The position numbers and the translations under genes are program-made. The notes under the pieces are model-generated. The model was not told where the DNA came from. It searched no databases and saw nothing but the letters and a program-made list of their open reading frames with translations. From assembly GCF_030433715.1 (NCBI RefSeq), contig NZ_JAROCC010000006.1, positions 146,521 to 210,520 on the forward strand: DNA of 64,000 bases. Reading direction: 5' to 3'. Below, piece after piece: positions 1 through 7,290 of this stretch (positions within the stretch are counted from its first letter, which is position 1; each line of letters opens with the position of its first letter). Source of the stretch: Sporosarcina highlanderae. Lineage in GTDB: Bacteria; Bacillota; Bacilli; Bacillales_A; Planococcaceae.

Positions 1-625
1 TATGCATCATTTCTTCATTAACGAAAATTGCGCCTTTAAGATGTCGATCTGTAAGCCATACACGTATTTGAAATGTGTATGGAGTAGTATTTATAAAACG
101 TAAATCTACATAATTATAAAAAACGCTTGCACCGCTCCCAAATGGAAGGACCCTACCCTCATCGGGAAATGGATCAAAGCTATGATGATGCCGCTCGCTT
201 ACAGTCATCGGCGTATGTAGCACCATCCAATAGAGAAGGTTCGCCAACTGACAAATACCTCCGCCAATTCCGGTTTTCACTTCCCCTCTTGAAAGTTGCA
301 TGCCTTCGATATAGCCCCTTTTCTTAGTAGCTCTTCCGACCAATCCCCAAAATGAAAATACTTCGTCAGGTTGAATAAGCACGCCATCAATTTTACTTGC
401 AGCAATTCCTAAGTTGACGATTTTATTCTCCTGTAGAATTGGATCACTATCCCCTAACCTTCTTCTTAAGAGTGATTGATGTTTTTTGCATGTGAATAAA
501 AAATTAGTGTCTTCTTTCCTCCTTGAAAACTGTTTCCTATCCCTCCAATTTGTAATGAAACGAAAAAACCTCTTTTGCTCAATCCGAGCATGATAAAAAA
601 ACGGATGAATTTCTGACAATCTCAT
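1..625 (-). CDS. VanW family protein (3' part beyond window)
   Basis: The reading frame is open from an ATG at 625 (GGGGA ribosome site just upstream) to the window edge, 208 codons, so the C-terminus is missing. The N-terminus reads MRLSEIHPFFYHARIEQKR. Later come a GEVFSFWGLVG stretch, a GGGICQLANLLYWM stretch and HHHSFDPFPD, the conserved core of VanW-like proteins. VanW was named from vanB vancomycin-resistance clusters, but its biochemical role is unknown. No van resistance genes are visible here, so this is most likely a housekeeping paralogue rather than a resistance determinant. Family recognition is from sequence; function is not assigned. Confidence 0.85.
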   Translation of the reverse strand, partial: MRLSEIHPFFYHARIEQKRFFRFITNWRDRKQFSRRKEDTNFLFTCKKHQSLLRRRLGDSDPILQENKIVNLGIAASKIDGVLIQPDEVFSFWGLVGRATKKRGYIEGMQLSRGEVKTGIGGGICQLANLLYWMVLHTPMTVSERHHHSFDPFPDEGRVLPFGSGASVFYNYVDLRFINTTPYTFQIRVWLTDRHLKGAIFVNEEMMH

Positions 626-802
626 TTCATTCTCCCCTTGTAAGCATCGTAGCGCCTCTCTACTATATTCATCTTGCAAATCATCTTATCCTTCCATAGT
701 TAAAAATATATTTTAATTATACGCTCTATTTTTCTTGGTTGAATGATAGGATATAGATAACAACGAATTCGGAAAATTGAACTAAAAAAGAGGAGGAAAT
801 AA

Positions 803-1735
803 ATGAAAAAGAAAAAAAGTAATGAAAGCTTTCCTTTTATTACTTGGCTATTGGCAACTATCATTCTATTCATTGCGGCAGTTAATACAATTCCAAGCTT
901 TGCTTCTAGCATATCGGATACTCCTGTTTTGGGACATATAGTAAAAGCTGTTGATTTTGGGGGTGAAACATCGTCCTTGGAACTAAATAGTAAGGCTAAT
1001 TTTATCGCCAGTAGCGCCAAAAGCGACGTCACTTCAGTTACTGGAAATCCGGTTAAGACGTTTTCATTTGAGTATGGATTGGCATCCGGCGGAACGATTA
1101 CAGATAACGTTAATGTCAAAACGATTTCAGTTGAAAAAGAAAATGGTATGGAGCATATTGGCATCCATTTCACGCAGAGAGGGGAAGAAGAAGAATTTCA
1201 ACTTTTAGCCCCCGTATATAAAATTAAATATCAAGAAAGTCCATATACGATGACCTTTACGATACACGGCGCAAGAGCTTTCGATGCTAATGAATTTATT
1301 AATTTAAAGAATAGTGATTTGGTTGAAGATGCCTATTGGCTTGTCACACATGATGATTCTGCAATTCGATTTACAATTGTTTTTAAAGGGCCAGTAATAA
1401 TCTTGGGTGAGGAATATGCAAATCCCGCACAACTTGTAGTCAGCGTTTCTGCAGAAGAGGAACCAACAGCAACAAAACTATACACCGTACGGACTACTTC
1501 ACATTTATTCGGCGGTGATATTCCTTATTACGAGGAATATTTGTTTAATGAAAAAGGGCTTCGCGTACTTCGTGAAAGCGGAATTTTATTTTCCACATGG
1601 GAAAGCGAGTTTTATCTGGAAGTAGGATTATACAAGAACAAGGAAGATGCGGAGGAAAAGGCTTCTGAAATCAATGAAAAGTACGGGCATGATATACATG
1701 TGTTTGTTGAGGAGCGGGATGTACCCGGAAGATAA
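803..1735 (+). CDS. membrane-anchored exported protein of unknown function
   Basis: A 310-residue protein starting at an ATG with a strong AGAGGAGGAAATAA ribosome site. Residues about 11-35 form one hydrophobic segment (FITWLLATIILFIAAVNTIP), followed by FASSISDTPVLGHIVKAV. That arrangement resembles the membrane segment and following motif of DUF4179/RsiV-type anti-sigma proteins. The remaining ~270 residues should lie outside the cell and are acidic and beta-rich by eye. The C-terminal ~60 residues (FYLEVGLYKNKEDAEEKA) look like a SPOR-type or similar repeat. No sigma-factor gene is adjacent and no N-terminal zinc-binding anti-sigma domain is visible, so it is not called an anti-sigma factor. 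It is monocistronic, with its own terminator. Confidence 0.75.
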   Translation: MKKKKSNESFPFITWLLATIILFIAAVNTIPSFASSISDTPVLGHIVKAVDFGGETSSLELNSKANFIASSAKSDVTSVTGNPVKTFSFEYGLASGGTITDNVNVKTISVEKENGMEHIGIHFTQRGEEEEFQLLAPVYKIKYQESPYTMTFTIHGARAFDANEFINLKNSDLVEDAYWLVTHDDSAIRFTIVFKGPVIILGEEYANPAQLVVSVSAEEEPTATKLYTVRTTSHLFGGDIPYYEEYLFNEKGLRVLRESGILFSTWESEFYLEVGLYKNKEDAEEKASEINEKYGHDIHVFVEERDVPGR

Positions 1736-1760
1736 ATTGTGACATAGAAAATTCAATTAA

Positions 1761-1798
1761 AGAGTGAATGGGGAAGTCTCTCACATTCACTCTTTTTT
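1761..1798 (+). terminator. rho-independent terminator after the 803-1735 gene
   Basis: A 10-bp perfect stem AGAGTGAATG / CATTCACTCT (1761-1770 with 1784-1793) is followed by six T. It lies 26 nt after the stop codon. Confidence 0.9.
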
Positions 1799-1884
1799 CA
1801 CATCTAATTATTGTAATACTCTTTTTAAGTAAACTATGCAAACTTTTTACGTCCTAATACGTCTATATGTAGTGAAAATAACAC

Positions 1885-1913
1885 TTGCCCATAAGTTTAT
1901 TTGGTGTTATGAT
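1885..1913 (+). promoter_or_regulatory. SigA-type promoter for the LCP gene
   Basis: TTGCCC at 1885-1890 and TATGAT at 1908-1913 are separated by exactly 17 bp, 61 nt before the chosen TTG start. Hexamers and spacing fit the vegetative SigA consensus. No operator was recognised. Confidence 0.65.
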
Positions 1914-1974
1914 ACGCGTGCTAATCAACCACGTTAATAAATATTGATTTTATATAGTTAAGGCGGTGATCTAC

Positions 1975-2949
1975 TTGAATAGGAACGAAATAAGAAAACA
2001 TAAAAAAAGAAAAAAAGCGGGAATCGGCATAGGTATAGTTTTAGTATTACTTGCATTCGGAGTTTATTATTGGATAGATCAATACAATAAAGGGTTATCC
2101 CTTTCTGGAGATGGGACATTAAAAGGACAAAATGAGGATTTTGGAATTTTTGACGGTCCAGAACCACAATTCGGTGAGCTCAATGTATTGCTATTAGGAT
2201 CTGACGCTCGTAAAAACGAGGACGGACATTCAGACACTTTAATGATAGCCAATTACAATCAAAAAACGAAAAAAGTAAAACTTATTTCCCTGATGCGTGA
2301 TATTTACGTGGATATACCGGGACATAGAAAGCAAAAGATTAACGCTGCCTATCCTTTTGGAGGTCCCGAACTAGTCCGTCAAACGATAAAAGAAAACTTC
2401 GGCTTAGATATACATTATTACGCAATGGTTGATTTCAAAGGCTTTCCAAAGATTGCCGATATAATTGCGCCAGACGGTATAGAAGTTGATATTCCCTACA
2501 CGATGGAACATGGGATTTATATGACTCTAAAACCCGGCAAGCAAGTACTTCACGGAGATCAACTTTTAGGATATGTACGTTTCAGACATGATTATAAAAA
2601 TGACTTTGGCCGAGTGGAACGTCAACAGGAAGTACTCTCAAAATTGAAAGACGAAGCTGTTAGCATTCATAGCATTTTGAGCTTACCTAAGCTTTTAGGC
2701 GCTGCAGATGCCTATGTTGATACGAATCTTGATAAGATGACGATCCTTTCAATCGGTAAAGGCATTATGGACAATAAATCCGAAAAAATCGAGACTTTGC
2801 GACTTCCGGTAGATGGCTCGTACTCTGATAAACGAGTAGACTATGTAGGTGCAGTTCTTGATATCGATATGGAAAAAAACATTGAAGCGTTGAATAACTT
2901 CCTTAGCGATACGAAAGATATCGCAGATACGGAGAATGTAACAGAGTAA
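1975..2949 (+). CDS. LytR-CpsA-Psr (LCP) family cell-wall polymer ligase
   Basis: LCP enzymes transfer undecaprenyl-linked anionic polymers such as teichoic acids to peptidoglycan on the outer face of the membrane. The 324-residue product has a short, very basic cytoplasmic N-terminus, one membrane segment (about residues 17-34) and the LCP domain. Visible core motifs are NVLLLGSDARKNEDGHSDT, SLMRDIYVDIPG, INAAYPFGG and YVRFRHDYKNDFGRVERQQ, which contain the Asp and Arg residues that bind the pyrophosphate lipid. The start is TTG at 1975, because AAGGCGGTGATCT (1960-1972) is an almost perfect Shine-Dalgarno for it; a GTG at 1966 lies inside that site. The gene is single, with its own promoter and a terminator shared with yitT. 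Confidence 0.9.
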   Translation: MNRNEIRKHKKRKKAGIGIGIVLVLLAFGVYYWIDQYNKGLSLSGDGTLKGQNEDFGIFDGPEPQFGELNVLLLGSDARKNEDGHSDTLMIANYNQKTKKVKLISLMRDIYVDIPGHRKQKINAAYPFGGPELVRQTIKENFGLDIHYYAMVDFKGFPKIADIIAPDGIEVDIPYTMEHGIYMTLKPGKQVLHGDQLLGYVRFRHDYKNDFGRVERQQEVLSKLKDEAVSIHSILSLPKLLGAADAYVDTNLDKMTILSIGKGIMDNKSEKIETLRLPVDGSYSDKRVDYVGAVLDIDMEKNIEALNNFLSDTKDIADTENVTE

Positions 2950-2953
2950 TATT

Positions 2954-2990
2954 AAAAGAGGCAACCCAATTTCAGCGGGATGCCTCTTTT
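2954..2990. terminator. bidirectional terminator between the LCP gene and yitT
   Basis: Stem AAAAGAGGCA / TGCCTCTTTT (2954-2963 with 2981-2990), with a T-run on either strand. It separates two convergent genes. Confidence 0.85.
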
Positions 2991-2992
2991 TG

Positions 2993-3850
2993 TTATTTTA
3001 CAGCCTCTCCTTCTCTTCTAAAGAAGCCGAAAATACCTACAGTTTGAACGACATTAGTAAAGGCTTGCGAATCAACATCGTTAATGATTTTTTCTAAATC
3101 ATATAACTCATATCTGGTAATTACTAAATAAAGCATGCTTTTCTCTTCCCCGGAATACGCGCCTTTCGCCGGTACAATCGTAATTCCACGAACCATTTTC
3201 TCATGAATTGCTTGTTGAAGCTTATCCGCTTTATGAGTAATGATCATTGCCGTCACCTTTTCATGTCTCGTATGCAGCATATCAATGACTGACGTAGTGA
3301 CATACAGTGCAACCATCGTATAGAGCGCATTCTCCGGTTCATATAAAAATCCCGCAAGAACGATGATGATTCCATTCAACAATAAGAAATAGGTTCCTAT
3401 CGGCTTATCTTGCAAGCGAGATAGTACCATAGCAACAATATCCATTCCGCCAGTGGACGCACCAAGCTTTAAAGATAAACCAACCCCTACTCCCGCTATT
3501 ACCCCACCAAAAACCGCATTTAGAATAATATCATTGGATAATGAAAGAACAGGCAAGACCTCAAGAAACAGGGTTGTAAAAGCAACAGAGATAATACTAT
3601 AAATAGTAAAACCCCTACCAACCTTAAACCAGCCTAAAATGAATACAGGAATATTGAATAATAATAGTAAAATCCCTGTACTTAGAGAAACTCCAAATTG
3701 ATCATTCAAAATACTGGAAACAAGCTGAGCTGCTCCAGAAAACCCACTTGCGTATACATTGGCGTTTATGAGGAAGAAGTTCAATGAAATCGCCATCAAT
3801 AGAGCCCCGAATATTACCACAATAATTCGTTTCGCTTCAATAAAAAACAT
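2993..3850 (-). CDS. yitT: YitT family membrane protein (DUF161 + DUF2179)
   Basis: A 285-residue polytopic membrane protein. The N-terminal ~200 residues carry about five to six hydrophobic helices with the YitT signatures FFLINANVYASGFSGAAQL and LGASTGGMDIVAMVL. The C-terminal ~80 residues form the soluble DUF2179 domain (GITIVPAKGAYSGEEKSMLY). The molecular function of the family is unknown. The ATG at 3850 is chosen because AAGGAGG sits 5 nt upstream; a longer GTG start at 3868 would place that Shine-Dalgarno inside the gene. It stands alone, convergent with the LCP gene. Confidence 0.88.
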   Translation of the reverse strand: MFFIEAKRIIVVIFGALLMAISLNFFLINANVYASGFSGAAQLVSSILNDQFGVSLSTGILLLLFNIPVFILGWFKVGRGFTIYSIISVAFTTLFLEVLPVLSLSNDIILNAVFGGVIAGVGVGLSLKLGASTGGMDIVAMVLSRLQDKPIGTYFLLLNGIIIVLAGFLYEPENALYTMVALYVTTSVIDMLHTRHEKVTAMIITHKADKLQQAIHEKMVRGITIVPAKGAYSGEEKSMLYLVITRYELYDLEKIINDVDSQAFTNVVQTVGIFGFFRREGEAVK

Positions 3851-4030
3851 AAGTTCCTCCTTTTCCACCCATTAACTTATCGATTATACTTCATTTCTAT
3901 AAAATAATCTTCCTTTAACTATTCCACGTTTCCCTCTAAAAAAACACTGTAGGAAATTGATGATTAACAATTACCAAACCATTCTCAATGGTTTTGCGAC
4001 TATAATTTTAAGATATATTTCTAATTGGAC

Positions 4031-4058
4031 TTGTTTTCTGCGAATCTAAGTATATAAT
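4031..4058 (+). promoter_or_regulatory. weak SigA-like promoter for the MFS gene
   Basis: TTGTTT at 4031-4036 and a consensus TATAAT at 4053-4058 are 16 bp apart, 40 nt before the start codon. The -10 is good and the -35 poor. Confidence 0.4.
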
Positions 4059-4098
4059 TCTGTTTACGAGGGTTTTTACTAGAAATGTGGAGTGACTA

Positions 4099-5313
4099 AT
4101 GCGTACATACAATGAAAAAATAAGCATCTATCATGGCATGGCTTCAACTATAGCAGTAAACTTTTCGGGTAACTTTTTCCCGATTTTTGCAATCACTATT
4201 TTAGGAGCAACGAATTACCAAGTTGGGTTAATAAGTTCACTCCCCCCGTTAATGGCACTACTAATGACAATCCCGGCGGCAATTCTTTTAAACCGTGCAC
4301 AAACACAGAAGAAACTTGTTGCTGTTTCGGTTTTGCTCGCGCGAATGATGTTTCTGTTAATAATCGCGCTCGTCTTTATTCCGTCTAAGCCTACACAAGC
4401 GTGGATGTTTTTAGTCATTATTGCACTTATGAACTTGCCGAATACTGTTGCAAACGTCGGATGGCAGACATTTATAAGTGGCCTTGTTCCAGAGTCCAAC
4501 CGAGGAACCTTTTTTAGTGATCGGAACCGTTTATTAACGGTTGTGGGGCTTTTTTCAACACTGTTGATCGGTATTCTGATGAAGGATGCTTCTGAAAATG
4601 TAATTGCCTACCAAGTCTTATTCGGAATCGCCTTTTTCTTCGGCTTACTTGAAGTTTTCCTATTGATGAAGCATGATGAGCAACCCGCAAAAATGGATGA
4701 AACATCGCTTAGGAAGAAAACTATGGATTGGTCCATTTTTAAATATAAAAATTACGTATCCTTTTTAGTGGCGGCCTTATTCTTTAATTTTGCATGGCAG
4801 ATGGCGTGGGGTATATTCAATATCTATCATGTTAGGGTTGTCGGTGTCACCATCTTTTGGATTAGTATGTTTTCTGTAGGAAGCATGTTAGCACAAATCA
4901 TTTCATTTCCACTATGGAAAAAGTGGGCGGAGAAAAAGTCGAACACATTGGTTTTTGTCTGGGCAGCGGTCGGGATGGCAACAACCCCTTTTCTCACCGT
5001 ATTGTCTACGAATCTATTTTATATCACAATAATCCAGACCTCCTCAGGATTTTTCCTTGCCGGGGTTGTGTTGCTATTATTTAATCTGCTATTGGAACAA
5101 TCTCCAGCCGAAGTTAGAACGTATTGTATTACTACTTACAATGTGTTGTTGTCTGTTGTTGCGTTCATTGCACCTCAAATTGGAATTTGGTTGTTGAATA
5201 GTCATGGTGTCGAATCAGCGATGTACATTAATTCGATATTACGTTTCCTCAGCGCTTGTTTGTTCTTTGTAGTCTATCTAAAGTATGCAAGGAAACCTGG
5301 TATAACAATTTGA
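4099..5313 (+). CDS. major facilitator superfamily transporter
   Basis: A 404-residue protein with about twelve predicted membrane helices in two halves, separated by a charged cytoplasmic loop near residues 195-215 (KHDEQPAKMDETSLRKKT). Start ATG at 4099 follows GGAGTGACTA. The substrate cannot be read from the sequence. The protein opens directly into helix 1 (HGMASTIAVNFSGNFFPIFA), with a helix 2-3 loop carrying RAQTQKKL. It belongs to the general MFS_1 group seen in Bacillales. It is a single gene with its own terminator; no regulator is adjacent. Confidence 0.85.
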   Translation: MRTYNEKISIYHGMASTIAVNFSGNFFPIFAITILGATNYQVGLISSLPPLMALLMTIPAAILLNRAQTQKKLVAVSVLLARMMFLLIIALVFIPSKPTQAWMFLVIIALMNLPNTVANVGWQTFISGLVPESNRGTFFSDRNRLLTVVGLFSTLLIGILMKDASENVIAYQVLFGIAFFFGLLEVFLLMKHDEQPAKMDETSLRKKTMDWSIFKYKNYVSFLVAALFFNFAWQMAWGIFNIYHVRVVGVTIFWISMFSVGSMLAQIISFPLWKKWAEKKSNTLVFVWAAVGMATTPFLTVLSTNLFYITIIQTSSGFFLAGVVLLLFNLLLEQSPAEVRTYCITTYNVLLSVVAFIAPQIGIWLLNSHGVESAMYINSILRFLSACLFFVVYLKYARKPGITI

Positions 5314-5317
5314 TAGA

Positions 5318-5354
5318 GAGCATTTCCCACTTCATGGGAGATGCTCTTCTTTTT
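5318..5354 (+). terminator. terminator after the MFS gene
   Basis: Stem GAGCATTTCCCA / TGGGAGATGCTC (5318-5329 with 5335-5346, one mismatch), then TTCTTTTT. It overlaps the end of the convergent FAD-dehydrogenase gene. Confidence 0.85.
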
Positions 5355-7002
5355 AATTCCCGCTAAGCTTGCGTCCGACTTGTCTACCTGAAAATAGGCA
5401 ACCACCTAAAAAGGTCCCTTCCAACGCACGGTACCCATGCACCCCGCCACCACCAAATCCTGCAACTTCACCAGCTGCATATAATCCAGGTACCGCTTTT
5501 CCGAATTCATTCATAACGCGCCCATCAAGATCCGTTTGAAGCCCACCTAATGTTTTTCTTGTTAAAATGTTAAGTCGAACTGCAATAAGTGGCCCGTTTT
5601 TAGGGTCAAGGATTTTGTGAGGTTTTGCGACCCGTATTAATTTATCCCCAATATAATTCCTTGCACCTCGTAAAGCTGTTATTTGGAGATCTTTCGTGAA
5701 GTTGTTTTCCATTTCCCGATCCCTTGCAAGCAATTGACGCTCGATAGCATTGACATCCAATAAATCATTGCCTGCAACGAGATTCATTCCCTCAACTAAC
5801 TTTTTAAGTGTATTTGCGACAATGAAATCCTCGCCATTATCCATAAATGCTTTAACAGGTTTTGGTGGACCTGGTAATATCCTTGACAGAACTTGCTTGA
5901 TGCTTTTTCCAGTCAAATCAGGGTTCTGTTCAGACCCCGACAATGCAAATTCTTTTTCAATAATTTTCGCGGTAAGGATGAACCATGAATAATCATATCC
6001 CGATGCCTGAATCGCCTGTAACGTTCCAAGTGTATCAAACCCTGGAAAATTCGGGGCAGCAAACCGTTTTCCTTCTGCATCCAACCATATGGATGAGGGA
6101 CCGGGAAGAATGCGTATGCCGTGGGATGGCCATATCGGGCTCCAATTCTTGATACCTTCCGTATAATGCCACATCCGATCTTCGTTTACGATTCGTCCAC
6201 CAGCTTTTTCAGATATCGAAAGCATCCTTCCGTCGACATGGGCAGGCACACCTGAAATCATCCTTTGTGGGGGATTTCCAAGTCGTTTCGGCCAATTTTC
6301 TCTGACCATATCAAGGTTCGCACCTATCCCGCCGCTGCACACAATAACAGCAGGCGCTTTGTAAGTAAACTCACCGATGACAATCCGTGAACTTGATTCT
6401 CCTCTTTTGACATCGCTTGGTTCAAGAATTGACCCCTGAACACCAATGACTGCTCCGTTTTCCGTCAGTAGTTCATCAACTTGATGACGAGGTTGATAAT
6501 CGACAAGCCCCTTTTCCTTTCCTTCTCGCACAGCCTTTTCGAATGGCTGAACTATCCCTGGTCCCGTTCCCCAAACAATATGAAAGCGGGGGACTGAATT
6601 ACCGTGACCTTCTGCTAAATATCCCCCACGCTCAGCCCAACCGACTATCGGGAAGAAACGGATACCAAGCGAATGCAACCATTCCCTTTTTTCACCAGCC
6701 GCAAATTCGAGGTAAGCTTCAGCCCACTGTTTCGCCCAAACATCCTCATCTTCTTCCCTATCAAACGTAGCACTTCCCATCCAATCCTGCCTTGCAAGTT
6801 CGAAGGAGTCCTTAATGCCAAGCCGCCTTTGTTCAGGTGAATTGATAAGAAATAGTCCACCGAAAGACCACCATGCCTGCCCCCCTAAAAACTCTTCGGA
6901 TTCCTGATCGACTAATAAAACCTTCTTACCGGCTTTGACCAATTCGGTGGTGGCGACAAGGCCAGCCAGACCAGCTCCTACAACGATGACGTCGTATTTC
7001 AT
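5353..7002 (-). CDS. FAD-binding dehydrogenase (fumarate reductase/KstD-like flavoprotein)
   Basis: A 549-residue flavoprotein. The N-terminal Rossmann motif VVGAGLAGLVATTELVKAGK (about residues 6-25) binds FAD. A second FAD-binding patch near the C-terminus reads GLYAAGEVAGFGGGGVHGY (about 505-523), typical of the FAD_binding_2 family that includes fumarate reductases and 3-ketosteroid dehydrogenases. Length and layout match the FAD-binding dehydrogenases of roughly 550 residues found in many Gram-positives. The true substrate is unknown. Start ATG at 7002 follows AGGGGGAATACAT. No membrane anchor or iron-sulfur partner is nearby, so it probably acts alone in the cytoplasm. Confidence 0.85.
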   Translation of the reverse strand: MKYDVIVVGAGLAGLVATTELVKAGKKVLLVDQESEEFLGGQAWWSFGGLFLINSPEQRRLGIKDSFELARQDWMGSATFDREEDEDVWAKQWAEAYLEFAAGEKREWLHSLGIRFFPIVGWAERGGYLAEGHGNSVPRFHIVWGTGPGIVQPFEKAVREGKEKGLVDYQPRHQVDELLTENGAVIGVQGSILEPSDVKRGESSSRIVIGEFTYKAPAVIVCSGGIGANLDMVRENWPKRLGNPPQRMISGVPAHVDGRMLSISEKAGGRIVNEDRMWHYTEGIKNWSPIWPSHGIRILPGPSSIWLDAEGKRFAAPNFPGFDTLGTLQAIQASGYDYSWFILTAKIIEKEFALSGSEQNPDLTGKSIKQVLSRILPGPPKPVKAFMDNGEDFIVANTLKKLVEGMNLVAGNDLLDVNAIERQLLARDREMENNFTKDLQITALRGARNYIGDKLIRVAKPHKILDPKNGPLIAVRLNILTRKTLGGLQTDLDGRVMNEFGKAVPGLYAAGEVAGFGGGGVHGYRALEGTFLGGCLFSGRQVGRKLSGN

Positions 7003-7105
7003 ATGTATTCCCCCTAATACCTGTTAGTTATCTATTCGATAGATAAGGTGCAATATCCTTTATTAGCGGGGCGGCTTTGGACGCGCGAAAAATTATCACG
7101 AATTT

Positions 7106-7240
7106 GCGGGCACACTTTCACGATTTGCGGGGACACCTGTCGGAAATGCGGGCACACTTGCCGGTTTTACGGGGAGACCTCCTGCTTGTGGGCACACTTT
7201 CACGATTTGCGGGGACACCTGCCGGGAATGCGGGCACACT
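7106..7240. repeat. seven-unit array with 21-bp period
   Basis: GGGCACAC and GGGGACAC (one GGGGAGAC) alternate at 7108, 7129, 7150, 7171, 7190, 7211 and 7232. Spacing is 21 bp except one interval of 19. Units share G-rich heads and a CGGAAAT or CACGATT tail. A 32-bp block at 7108 recurs exactly at 7190. A degenerate GCGGGG head also occurs at 7066. The array lies between the convergent 3' end of helD and the 5' end of the FAD-dehydrogenase gene. No known element was recognised. Confidence 0.85.
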
Positions 7241-7247
7241 AAAACAG

Positions 7248-7275
7248 TAGGAATGAAGGATTAATTCATTCCTAC
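7248..7275 (-). terminator. terminator after helD
   Basis: Perfect 11-bp stem GTAGGAATGAA / TTCATTCCTAC (7248-7258 with 7265-7275). On the minus strand it is followed by TGTTTTAG, 15 nt past the helD stop. Confidence 0.75.
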
Positions 7276-7290
7276 CACCTTTTTCTCAGA

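Noticed and set aside
1..625. Vancomycin resistance determinant
   Set aside because: VanW-like genes are common in susceptible Bacillales; no ligase, VanH or VanX gene is present.
700..1173. 157-codon minus-strand frame opposite the 803-1735 gene
   Set aside because: It overlaps the strong ribosome site and start of the plus gene and lacks its own; low-complexity Phe/Leu tail.
7048..7242. Plus-strand frame of 64 codons with Cys/His heptads over the 21-bp array
   Set aside because: The open frame follows from the 21-bp period; there is no ribosome site and the repeated unit loses the heptad pattern after the 19-bp interval.
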